From assembly GCA_000431015.1 (NCBI GenBank), contig HF986055.1, positions 1 to 13,929 of the forward strand: a stretch of 13,929 bases of DNA. The letters run 5' to 3'. Source of the stretch: Alistipes sp. CAG:514 (GTDB taxonomy: Bacteria; Bacteroidota; Bacteroidia; Bacteroidales; UBA932). The translations under genes and the position numbers were made by a program. Shown here piece by piece: positions 6,037 to 12,419 of this stretch (positions are counted from its first letter, which is position 1; every line of letters begins with the position of its first letter). The notes beneath the pieces are model-generated. The model worked only from the letters and a program-made list of their open reading frames with translations. It did no database searches and was not told the origin of the DNA.

Positions 6037-7611
6037 TTATTTGATCAGATTCCCGAGTATGGAGCGGCTCAGTTCCCTGGTCACGGTGCGGGTGGCCGCC
6101 GAAGTGGCGCTCTTCACCACCTTGTTGCCGGTGCTTACCTTCTTGGTCTTTTGGGTCTTACCGCCGGCCACCTTGTTGGAGACAGCGGTGCCGACAGATG
6201 CGGCAACGGACGCGGTCACAGCCGTGACCACCGCCTTGGCAAGTTTGCCGAACAGGCCGCCACCCTTGGCGGACTTATTCTCGGTCTCCTTGGTCTGCGC
6301 CTCCGCCGCGGCTTCCTCCTCGTCCTTACGGGCCTGCGCCAGCAGCACCTCGAACGCGCTCTCACGGTCAACAGGAGTGTCGTACTTCCCGTAGATTCTG
6401 GACGACTTTATCAACTGGCTTCTCTGCGAGGCGTCGATGGCTCCGATCTGGCTGAGCGGGAACAGTATTTTCGCCTTCTGGACCACCCCGGGAGCGCCTT
6501 TTTCGTCAAGGAAGGAGACCAAGGCCTCACCGGTGCCAAGGTTCATGATGGCCTCAGATGTGTCGAACGAAGGGTTCGCCCTGAAAGTCTCGGCGGCCAC
6601 CTTGACAGCCTTCTGATCCTTAGGCGTGAACGCCCTCAGCGCATGCTGGACCCTGTTGCCGAGCTGTCCGAGAATGCTCTCCGGGATGTCCGTCGGACTC
6701 TGGGTGACGAAATAGACGCCGACTCCCTTGCTGCGGATGAGCCTTACGACCTGTTCAATCTTGTCTGCCAAGGCCTTAGGCGTGTCGTCAAAGAGCATGT
6801 GAGCCTCGTCGAAGAAGAACACCAGCTTCGGAAGATCCATGTCACCGACCTCCGGAAGTGTTGAATATAGCTCCGACAGCAGCCAAAGGAGGAATGTGGA
6901 ATAGAGCTTCGGTTTCATCATCAGTTTGTCGGCGGCCAGCACACTCATCACGCCCTTACCTCCCTCGCAGGCAAGCAGATCCTGGATGTCGAACGACGGC
7001 TCACCGAAGAAATGGTCGGCACCCTCGTTCTCAAGGGTGAGAATGGCTCTCTGGATCGCGCCGACGGACGCGGTGGCGATGTTGCCGTAGACTGATGAAT
7101 ATTCCGACGCGTGCTTCTGCACAAAATTCAGCATCGAGCGAAGATCCTTGATGTCGATCAGGAGAAGTCCTCTCTCGTCAGCGATTCTGAACACGATGTT
7201 CAGCACTCCCTCCTGGGTGTCGTTAAGCCCGAGGATGCGGCTCAGCAGCTGGGGTCCCATCTGGGAGACCGTGCATCTGAGCGGATGTCCCTGCTCGCCG
7301 AACACATCGAAGAAACGGACAGGACAGGCCTGGAACCGAGGCTCGTCGATCCCGAACCCGGCCTTTCTCTTCTCGATGAATCCGTTTATGCGTCCCGGTT
7401 GGGAGATACCTGACAGATCGCCTTTCATGTCCGCCATAAAGCAAGGTACTCCGGCCTGGCAGAATGTCTCGGCCATGACCTGGAGGGTGACAGTCTTGCC
7501 TGTACCGGTGGCTCCGGCGACAAGACCGTGACGGTTGGCCATCTTCCCGATGATGGAGAGTGGGCCTTCTGAGCTGTGGGCGATCCAAAGCCCGTTGTTA
7601 GAATCGTACAT
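6037..7611 (-). CDS. HerA-like/DUF853 P-loop ATPase
   Basis: This 524-residue protein belongs to the HerA-like 'helicase C-terminal' family (DUF853, YjgR type), related to HerA/FtsK motor ATPases. Walker A is GATGTGKT at 33-40. Walker B is LVFFFDEAH at 263-271, with Asp268/Glu269. A sensor-like TQSP follows at 303-306, with conserved Arg320 and Arg326 as possible arginine-finger residues. There is no HAS-barrel domain or nuclease partner as in archaeal HerA-NurA. About residues 430-524 form a low-complexity tail: an acidic/Ala-rich helix, then a Gly/Ala/Val-rich stretch and a basic end. The cellular role of this family is poorly known; DNA or protein translocation is inferred from the fold only. 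The gene begins 23 bases after rsmD and ends 16 bases before the secreted GH2, so it sits between housekeeping and catabolic genes in one directon. The ATG at 7611 puts Walker A at the usual distance. Confidence 0.93.
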   Translation of the reverse strand: MYDSNNGLWIAHSSEGPLSIIGKMANRHGLVAGATGTGKTVTLQVMAETFCQAGVPCFMADMKGDLSGISQPGRINGFIEKRKAGFGIDEPRFQACPVRFFDVFGEQGHPLRCTVSQMGPQLLSRILGLNDTQEGVLNIVFRIADERGLLLIDIKDLRSMLNFVQKHASEYSSVYGNIATASVGAIQRAILTLENEGADHFFGEPSFDIQDLLACEGGKGVMSVLAADKLMMKPKLYSTFLLWLLSELYSTLPEVGDMDLPKLVFFFDEAHMLFDDTPKALADKIEQVVRLIRSKGVGVYFVTQSPTDIPESILGQLGNRVQHALRAFTPKDQKAVKVAAETFRANPSFDTSEAIMNLGTGEALVSFLDEKGAPGVVQKAKILFPLSQIGAIDASQRSQLIKSSRIYGKYDTPVDRESAFEVLLAQARKDEEEAAAEAQTKETENKSAKGGGLFGKLAKAVVTAVTASVAASVGTAVSNKVAGGKTQKTKKVSTGNKVVKSATSAATRTVTRELSRSILGNLIK

Positions 7612-7634
7612 CGTAATCAGTTTTTTAGTGTCAA

Positions 7635-8174
7635 CTAATCTTCTTTGCGGAAAAACGAAAAATGGACACGTCCGTATTTCTTTTCCTTCTTGAAATAAGG
7701 ATGTTCCGTGAATGAATGCTCATCCCCGTGCTCAAGGATGAAGTAGCACCCGGGGTGCAGGATGTCAGCCGAATAGACCTTGTCCGGCAAGGTCTCCAGC
7801 CCTTCGAGGGCGTACGGCGGGTCAGCGAAGACGATGTCGAATCTCTCGTGACAGACCGAAAGGAAGTCAAAGACATTATCCCTGACCATCGTGACGTTGT
7901 CCAGTCCAAGACGCCGCGCCTCGGTCTTGATGAAGGAGGCGTTCTCGCGGGCCATCTCCACCGACCAGACTCTCGCCGCCCCACGGGAGGCGAACTCGAA
8001 AGCCACCGCCCCGGTGCCGCCGAAAAGATCCAGAACCTTCAGATCCTCAAACTCGTACTCGTTGTCAAGCACATTGAAGAGCCCCTCCCTGGCAAAGTCC
8101 GTGGTCGGTCTGGCCTTGTAACCGGCTGGCGGATTGACTGCCTTTCCGCGAAGCCTTCCTCCGATGATCCTCAT
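7635..8174 (-). CDS. rsmD: 16S rRNA (guanine966-N2)-methyltransferase RsmD
   Basis: RsmD methylates N2 of G966 in 16S rRNA of the 30S subunit, using S-adenosylmethionine. The 179-residue protein starts with the family signature MRIIGG-RG, followed by RPTTDFAREGLFN at 22-34. The SAM-binding loop LDLFGGTGA is at 48-56 and the catalytic FADPPY motif at 116-121. Length is typical. The start codon overlaps the stop of the upstream DUF3822 gene in an ATGA arrangement (8171-8174), which implies coupled translation. The DUF3822-rsmD neighbourhood is, to my knowledge, common in Bacteroidota. Nothing looks damaged. Confidence 0.96.
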   Translation of the reverse strand: MRIIGGRLRGKAVNPPAGYKARPTTDFAREGLFNVLDNEYEFEDLKVLDLFGGTGAVAFEFASRGAARVWSVEMARENASFIKTEARRLGLDNVTMVRDNVFDFLSVCHERFDIVFADPPYALEGLETLPDKVYSADILHPGCYFILEHGDEHSFTEHPYFKKEKKYGRVHFSFFRKED

Positions 8175-8863
8175 AGCCTCTCCACCGATTTGAAATAGCG
8201 GTACAAAGACATCTCCTCCTCCCCGCTCAACGGGGTACGGAAATAGACGGATGTCACCTCCGGATTGAGCTGGAGGTTACGTATGGCCAGGAACAGGAAA
8301 TACTCCGCCGTCGTGAAGTCCGCCGCCCTGAACACATTGGCCAGAAGCAGATTGCGCCCCTGGGATATTCCCAGATGGAGGTAGCCGGCGGCATAGGAGG
8401 CCACGATCCTGTTATATTCCTCAACATTCAGAAGATCCTTAAGGATGTAGTACATCTCCGGCAGGACTTCCGGGGCGTTGCCGTCCTCGTCAAGCACGGC
8501 CCGCGAGATGGTTCTTGACAGCATCTCCCCGATTGTCGGCGAATAGACAAGCTCGGCGGCGAACTCGGGGACAGCGATGTGGCAGACCTCGTCGCCCTCG
8601 TCCAGGATGACGGTGTCGGCCAGACACTGACGCATGGATGACTCGTCAAAGAAGGATGACGGAACCAGCGCGACCTTCGGTGTCAGCAGCGAAACCTCCA
8701 CCCGAGGATAGCGGCGCTGAAGTTCCGGCGCGGTGAACACGCTGTCCGCCCCGAGCCAGCCCGACTCCCTGGCGGCCAGACCGTCCGACACCTTAAAAGA
8801 ATATCCATTCAAGCAGACTTGAATGGATATTCCGTTAATCTTCTGTTTTGGATTCCAATCCAT
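8171..8863 (-). CDS. DUF3822 family protein
   Basis: This 230-residue cytoplasmic protein has no signal peptide or membrane span. It matches the DUF3822 family as I know it: an N-terminal ISIQVCLNGYSFKV strand pair (12-25), a central TPKVALVPSSFFDE segment (61-74) and a conserved position directly before rsmD. The biochemical function is unknown. Its stop overlaps the rsmD start by four bases, and it starts 24 bases after the upstream membrane-anchored gene. The coding region contains a perfect 15-bp hairpin across codons 11-22 (8799-8832), listed separately. ATG at 8863 is chosen because it begins the conserved N-terminal block with only a short extension. Confidence 0.85.
   Translation of the reverse strand: MDWNPKQKINGISIQVCLNGYSFKVSDGLAARESGWLGADSVFTAPELQRRYPRVEVSLLTPKVALVPSSFFDESSMRQCLADTVILDEGDEVCHIAVPEFAAELVYSPTIGEMLSRTISRAVLDEDGNAPEVLPEMYYILKDLLNVEEYNRIVASYAAGYLHLGISQGRNLLLANVFRAADFTTAEYFLFLAIRNLQLNPEVTSVYFRTPLSGEEEMSLYRYFKSVERL
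8799..8832 (-). promoter_or_regulatory. Perfect 15-bp hairpin inside the DUF3822 5' coding region
   Basis: The arms 8799-8813 and 8818-8832 are exact reverse complements (GAATATCCATTCAAG and partner) around a four-base loop. In the mRNA the loop is UCUG and the stem covers roughly nucleotides 32-65 of the DUF3822 coding sequence, translated as part of NGISIQ-VCLNGYSF. The two arms encode the similar stretches NGISIQ and LNGYSF. The structure is certain. A role in translation rate, attenuation or mRNA cleavage between the first gene and DUF3822-rsmD is inference. Confidence 0.6.
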
Positions 8864-8887
8864 CTATGCAGAGTTGGAGGATGTGTA

Positions 8888-9601
8888 CTACTCCCAGTTA
8901 CCGGCATTGTTGTTAGGAGCCGTGACGCTGCCGACCTGAAGACCCTCGTAACGTCCCTGATCCTCGCACTCAGCCACCATGTTGACAACAAGCTGATGAT
9001 TCAGGCCGTTAAGAACAGACTTCCAAGGCATCTTGGCCTCGAACAGAGGCACGTCCACACCAGAGACCTTCTTCACGATGGCGCTCATCTCGACCTTTGT
9101 GACAGCGGCCACGCTCTCACCCTCGGTGGCGAACGGAATGTCGCCGATGGCATTGATGTCAAAGTCAGTCCTGCTGCGGAAAAGGGTGTCCTTCACCGCG
9201 ATCTTGTTCTGGATGGAGAAGACCAGCTTCTTGTCACCCTCACGGTAAAGCTTGTAGAGTCCCTCGTCGGTGATTCCCCTGTGGGTCTTCTTCACCTCAT
9301 TGGTGTGGGCTACGGCGAGAGAGTCGTCCTTGGAGCCGACCTGCATGAGGACAATCATCTGACCTTCATTGTAGAACTGCTTGAGAGTGTCGAACGACGC
9401 GGTAAACTTCTCATTGACGCTCTTGTAAGCGACCTGAAGATCACGGATGTCCTTAAGCCTCTGAACCGCCACCTTCTTTCTGGCCTCAACTTCCTTGTTG
9501 AATCTAACAGGCTCCATGATGCCGTCATAGATCTCATAGACTAAAAAGATTGCGCAAAGCGCCAGCACGATGCAGAGGATTGTTTTCAGTGTCTTGTTCA
9601 T
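8888..9601 (-). CDS. Membrane-anchored protein of unknown function
   Basis: The 237-residue protein has an N-terminal hydrophobic segment (about residues 5-25: LKTILCIVLALCAIFLVYEI) that should anchor it in the inner membrane with the remainder in the periplasm. A charged, probably helical stretch follows (about 33-80, EVEARKKVAVQRLKDIRDLQ), then a beta-rich part with no catalytic motif that I can see. It lacks a lipobox. I do not recognise a named family. It is the first gene of the leftward block, 24 bases before DUF3822, and may be a Bacteroidales-conserved companion of the DUF3822-rsmD pair. The helical region after a single membrane anchor loosely recalls envelope scaffold proteins, but that is only an impression. 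Confidence 0.75.
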   Translation of the reverse strand: MNKTLKTILCIVLALCAIFLVYEIYDGIMEPVRFNKEVEARKKVAVQRLKDIRDLQVAYKSVNEKFTASFDTLKQFYNEGQMIVLMQVGSKDDSLAVAHTNEVKKTHRGITDEGLYKLYREGDKKLVFSIQNKIAVKDTLFRSRTDFDINAIGDIPFATEGESVAAVTKVEMSAIVKKVSGVDVPLFEAKMPWKSVLNGLNHQLVVNMVAECEDQGRYEGLQVGSVTAPNNNAGNWE

Positions 9602-9637
9602 TATTCTTGTAATTTTATGTTTTTCTTTTACATGAAA

Positions 9638-9659
9638 TGACAGGTGTCAATTCTTGACA
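9638..9659. promoter_or_regulatory. Candidate operator: three alternating TGACA/TGTCA half-sites
   Basis: The divergent intergenic region carries TGACA (9638-9642), TGTCA (9645-9649) and TTGACA (9654-9659). Pairs of these form the perfect palindrome TGTCAATTCTTGACA (9645-9659, arms of 6 and spacer of 3) and the adjoining TGACA-GG-TGTCA (9638-9649). The site lies 36 bases upstream of the leftward start codon at 9601 and 57 bases upstream of the rightward start at 9717. Protein binding is inference; no regulator gene is in the window. Confidence 0.4.
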
Positions 9660-9699
9660 AAGTTAGAAAATTGATTTATGAAATGCAATATATTATTTG

Positions 9700-9707
9700 T
9701 AATTTTG
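9700..9707 (+). promoter_or_regulatory. Putative Bacteroidota -7 box for the DHH gene
   Basis: TAATTTTG fits the Bacteroidota sigma-ABfr -7 consensus TAnnTTTG. I find no good TTTG/TTG element at the usual 19-21 base spacing upstream, so this is a partial match. If used, transcription would start within a few bases of the ATG at 9717, giving an almost leaderless mRNA. Confidence 0.35.
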
Positions 9708-9716
9708 CAGATAGCA

Positions 9717-10751
9717 ATGAAAGACACCACAGTTTTAGACAGTCTCGTGGGCAATGCCTCACACATTTCCATCGTCGTCCACACACACCCGGACGGCGAT
9801 GCCATAGGCAGTGGGACGGCGATGCTATGCTATCTGACACAATCAAGGGGCAAGGACGCGGCGCTGATCGTCCCGGACAGCATTCCGGACTCGATCTCGT
9901 TCATAACGCGCGGCGCCGCCGACGGCTCCATCCTGGTTTTCGACGAGGAAAAGGAGAGAGCCTCCGCCCGGATCAACGCCAGCGACCTTATCATCTGTCT
10001 GGACTGCAACTCCTTCTCCAGGACATCCGGGATGGAAGACGCGCTGAGGCAGTCCAAAGCGCCCAAGGTGCTGATCGACCATCACTTGAATCCTGACATC
10101 GAAGCGTTCGGCCTCGTGTTCTCCGAGACAGAGGTCTCATCGGCGAGCGAACTGCTGTTCTGGATCCTACTGGATATGCCGGACATGGGAGGCAAGGCCT
10201 CATCGCTGCCGAAGACAAGCGCCTCGGCGCTCCTCACCGGCATGACGACAGACACGAACAATTTCGCCAACTCCGTCTTCCCCGGCACCCTGGAGATGGC
10301 CTCAAAACTCATCGAGGCGGGTGTGGACAGGGACGGGATCCTCTCTGAGCTCTATAACAACTACAGGGAGAACCGGCTCAGGCTCATGGGCTTCCTCATG
10401 ATGGAGAAGCTAAGGATAACCCCATTTGGAGTGGCCTTCATCATACTGGACAAGAAGACACAGGAGCGTTTCGACTACCGCCGAGGCGAGAGCGAAGGCT
10501 TTGTGAACATGCCCTTGTCCATAGCCGATGTAAGGATGAGCATATTCCTGACGCAGGAAGACGAGACCCTCCGAGTCTCCATCAGGTCGAAGAGGGGTAC
10601 CTCCGCCAACAGATGCGCCGCAACGTATTTCAACGGCGGTGGGCATGAGCTTGCTGCCGGCGGAAAACTCATCATCGGCAAAGATCTCGACTCCATTTCC
10701 GACGCAGAGGAATACATTTTGAAGGTGACAGGGGAGTTTTTTGGAATATGA
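9717..10751 (+). CDS. DHH/DHHA1 phosphoesterase, NrnA-like (oligoribonuclease/pAp phosphatase)
   Basis: The family degrades very short RNAs (nanoRNAs) and often dephosphorylates pAp in the cytoplasm. From ATG 9717 the protein has 344 residues, normal for NrnA-like enzymes. DHH domain metal ligands are visible: HTHPDGDAIGS at 22-32, Asp96 in LDCNS, DHH at 121-123 and Asp179 in TTDTN. The C-terminal DHHA1 domain has the substrate loop NGGGH at 306-310. An upstream ATG at 9678 would add 13 hydrophobic residues. I reject it because family members begin just before the first strand and the added stretch coincides with AT-rich promoter-like DNA. The stop overlaps the start of the next gene (ATGA, 10748-10751), so the FKBP lipoproteins are translationally coupled to it. 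Bacteroidota often place an FKBP/GldI-type gene after this phosphoesterase. Confidence 0.92.
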   Translation: MKDTTVLDSLVGNASHISIVVHTHPDGDAIGSGTAMLCYLTQSRGKDAALIVPDSIPDSISFITRGAADGSILVFDEEKERASARINASDLIICLDCNSFSRTSGMEDALRQSKAPKVLIDHHLNPDIEAFGLVFSETEVSSASELLFWILLDMPDMGGKASSLPKTSASALLTGMTTDTNNFANSVFPGTLEMASKLIEAGVDRDGILSELYNNYRENRLRLMGFLMMEKLRITPFGVAFIILDKKTQERFDYRRGESEGFVNMPLSIADVRMSIFLTQEDETLRVSIRSKRGTSANRCAATYFNGGGHELAAGGKLIIGKDLDSISDAEEYILKVTGEFFGI

Positions 10752-11308
10752 CAAACAAGAATCCCATCATAACCGCCTTTGCGGCAGTCTCACTGGCCGC
10801 CCTCGCCCTTTCGTGTTCGAAAAGCGAGATACAGAACGCTTACTCGCAACAGGACAAGGACATAGAGTCCATCGTCTCTTCCTTGGCTCCGGAAGGTTCG
10901 GAGGCCACCGTGGACTATCTCGACGGGGCAGTGAGGGTGACGGTGAAGCATGGTGAAGGCGACGCCCTGGGCAAGAGCGGGACAGTGTCCTTCTTCTATG
11001 CCGGCCACCGCATCACCGGGACCAGCCTCAATGTCGAGAATCTGTTCGCCACCAACAACAAGGAGCTTGCCGAGACCTACGCGTGGACAGTCTCGGACAC
11101 CACCGTTTTCAAGGAGGTCACCGTGGATCTGTCCAAGGAATCCCTGGTGAAAGGCCTGAAGAAGGGCATCGTCGGGGTGAAAAGCGGCGATGAGTGCTAC
11201 ATCCTTTTCAACGGGAAGCTGGGATTCGGGAATCATACGACAGGGAAAGTACCGGCGAACTCAGGATTGGCCTATCATTTGTGGATAACGGGCGTCACCG
11301 ACAAATAA
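10748..11308 (+). CDS. FKBP-type peptidyl-prolyl isomerase-like lipoprotein
   Basis: This 186-residue lipoprotein has a signal peptide ending in the lipobox LALSC, with Cys23 as the lipidated residue and SKSE following. The rest fits a degenerate FKBP fold: a first strand pair around 72-92 (SGTVSFFYAGHRITGT), a helix-leading segment LVKGLKKGIVGVKSGDE near 132-148, and a closing part resembling the FKBP end (LGFGNHTTGKVPANSGLAYHLWI near 157-179). The FKBP Phe-Asp active-site pair after the first strand is not present (SLNVENLF instead), so isomerase activity is doubtful. Folding or chaperone work in the periplasm or outer membrane is the likely setting. The start is fixed by the four-base overlap with the DHH gene. 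It is 40 bases from the next FKBP lipoprotein and probably shares its transcript. Confidence 0.75.
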   Translation: MTNKNPIITAFAAVSLAALALSCSKSEIQNAYSQQDKDIESIVSSLAPEGSEATVDYLDGAVRVTVKHGEGDALGKSGTVSFFYAGHRITGTSLNVENLFATNNKELAETYAWTVSDTTVFKEVTVDLSKESLVKGLKKGIVGVKSGDECYILFNGKLGFGNHTTGKVPANSGLAYHLWITGVTDK

Positions 11309-11348
11309 AGAACCGGTGCCGCCGACAATTGGAAGAAAAGTAACAGAC

Positions 11349-12401
11349 ATGAGCATATTCAATAACAAATTCATCTCGATCTGCGGGACAACCGCCGTTG
11401 TGCTGGCGCTGGCCGGAGGCTGCGCCAAGGAAAGCACCGTGTCACTGAACGGTGACAACAAAATGTACCTTGACGCCTGGCTGAGCGTGCATCATCCGGA
11501 TGTCAGCCCGACAGGTCTCGGAATCTACATCATCGACGACCAGCCTGGCACAGGAGCGGCAGTGGCTGACGGGGATCTTTACTACTTCATAAGGTACACG
11601 GGACGCGACCTCGACGGCAAGATCGGAAGCACGTCGGAGGAGAAGGTCGCGCAGCAGGTCGGCACCTACTCCAAGGGCAACTATTACGGGCCGTCCATCG
11701 TGCTGAACAGCACACTTGCCACCCAGGCCGGAGTCCTTGAGATGATCAAGGGCATGAAGACAGGCGGCACGAGGACAGCTGTCATTCCGGGATGGCTTAA
11801 CGTCGTGCTTGATCAGAAGGACAATGTCGATGACTACAAGACTGCGGAGGCCTACTACAACAACAAGTCCGGCTCCAACGCGGTCTACACCATCACCCTG
11901 ACGGACAAGACCAACGACATCCACAAATGGGAGGTGGATTCCCTGGAAAGGTACACCGCCCGTGTGATGAATGATGTGGACTCCACGTTCTACGGCTACT
12001 ACTACCAGCAGCTGAAGGCTCCGACGGACACCACCACCCTGCCGCGTGACACCACGTTCTACATCAACTACATCGGCAGGCTCCTGAACGGGCAGGTCTT
12101 CGACACGACCGTGGAGGACACCGCGAAGTTCTACGGCATCTACTCATCCTCGAAGACCTACGAGCCGAAAAAGGTGAAACTGAGCGAGAACTACAAGGAC
12201 ATCACTCTTGGCGGTTCAAGCACATCCGATGGAATCACCACAATCAATGGCTTCTCCTATTGCCTTTCCAAGATGAAGGCCTACGAGAAAGGCGTGTGCG
12301 CGTTCTACTCCAACCTCGGCTACGGCTACAGCGGGAGCGGAAAGGCCATTCCGGCGTACGCTCCGCTTTCCTTTGAGATAGAGATTGTTGACAAACCATA
12401 A
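11349..12401 (+). CDS. Two-domain FKBP-type peptidyl-prolyl isomerase lipoprotein
   Basis: This 350-residue lipoprotein has lipobox LAGGC with Cys25. Two FKBP-like modules follow. Module 1 (about 60-187) has the strand YYFIRYTGRDLDGK but carries Gly-Ser where the Phe-Asp pair is expected, so it looks inactive. Module 2 (about 225-348) has YINYIGRLLNGQVFDTT with Phe251-Asp252, and the canonical end GYGYSGSGKAIPAYAPLSFEIEI. It probably retains proline-isomerase chemistry in the periplasm or at the outer membrane. A GTG at 11316 would add 11 residues before the signal peptide and is not favoured; the ATG at 11349 gives a normal lipoprotein signal and follows the purine-rich GGAAGAAAAG. It sits 40 bases after the smaller FKBP lipoprotein and 18 bases before the MATE gene, so co-transcription is likely. 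GldI-type folding factors are the nearest functional analogy (inference). Confidence 0.85.
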   Translation: MSIFNNKFISICGTTAVVLALAGGCAKESTVSLNGDNKMYLDAWLSVHHPDVSPTGLGIYIIDDQPGTGAAVADGDLYYFIRYTGRDLDGKIGSTSEEKVAQQVGTYSKGNYYGPSIVLNSTLATQAGVLEMIKGMKTGGTRTAVIPGWLNVVLDQKDNVDDYKTAEAYYNNKSGSNAVYTITLTDKTNDIHKWEVDSLERYTARVMNDVDSTFYGYYYQQLKAPTDTTTLPRDTTFYINYIGRLLNGQVFDTTVEDTAKFYGIYSSSKTYEPKKVKLSENYKDITLGGSSTSDGITTINGFSYCLSKMKAYEKGVCAFYSNLGYGYSGSGKAIPAYAPLSFEIEIVDKP

Positions 12402-12419
12402 AAAGAAAAAAGACACAAC

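Noticed and set aside
6037..7611. HerA-like ATPase as part of an anti-phage system (HerA with SIR2, NurA or DUF4297)
   Set aside because: No nuclease or SIR2 partner is adjacent, and the DUF853/YjgR-type architecture beside rsmD looks like a chromosomal housekeeping setting.
9654..9682. E. coli-style promoter TTGACA-N17-TATGAA
   Set aside because: Bacteroidota primary sigma factors do not use this consensus, and the TTGACA is better explained as part of the palindromic half-site cluster.
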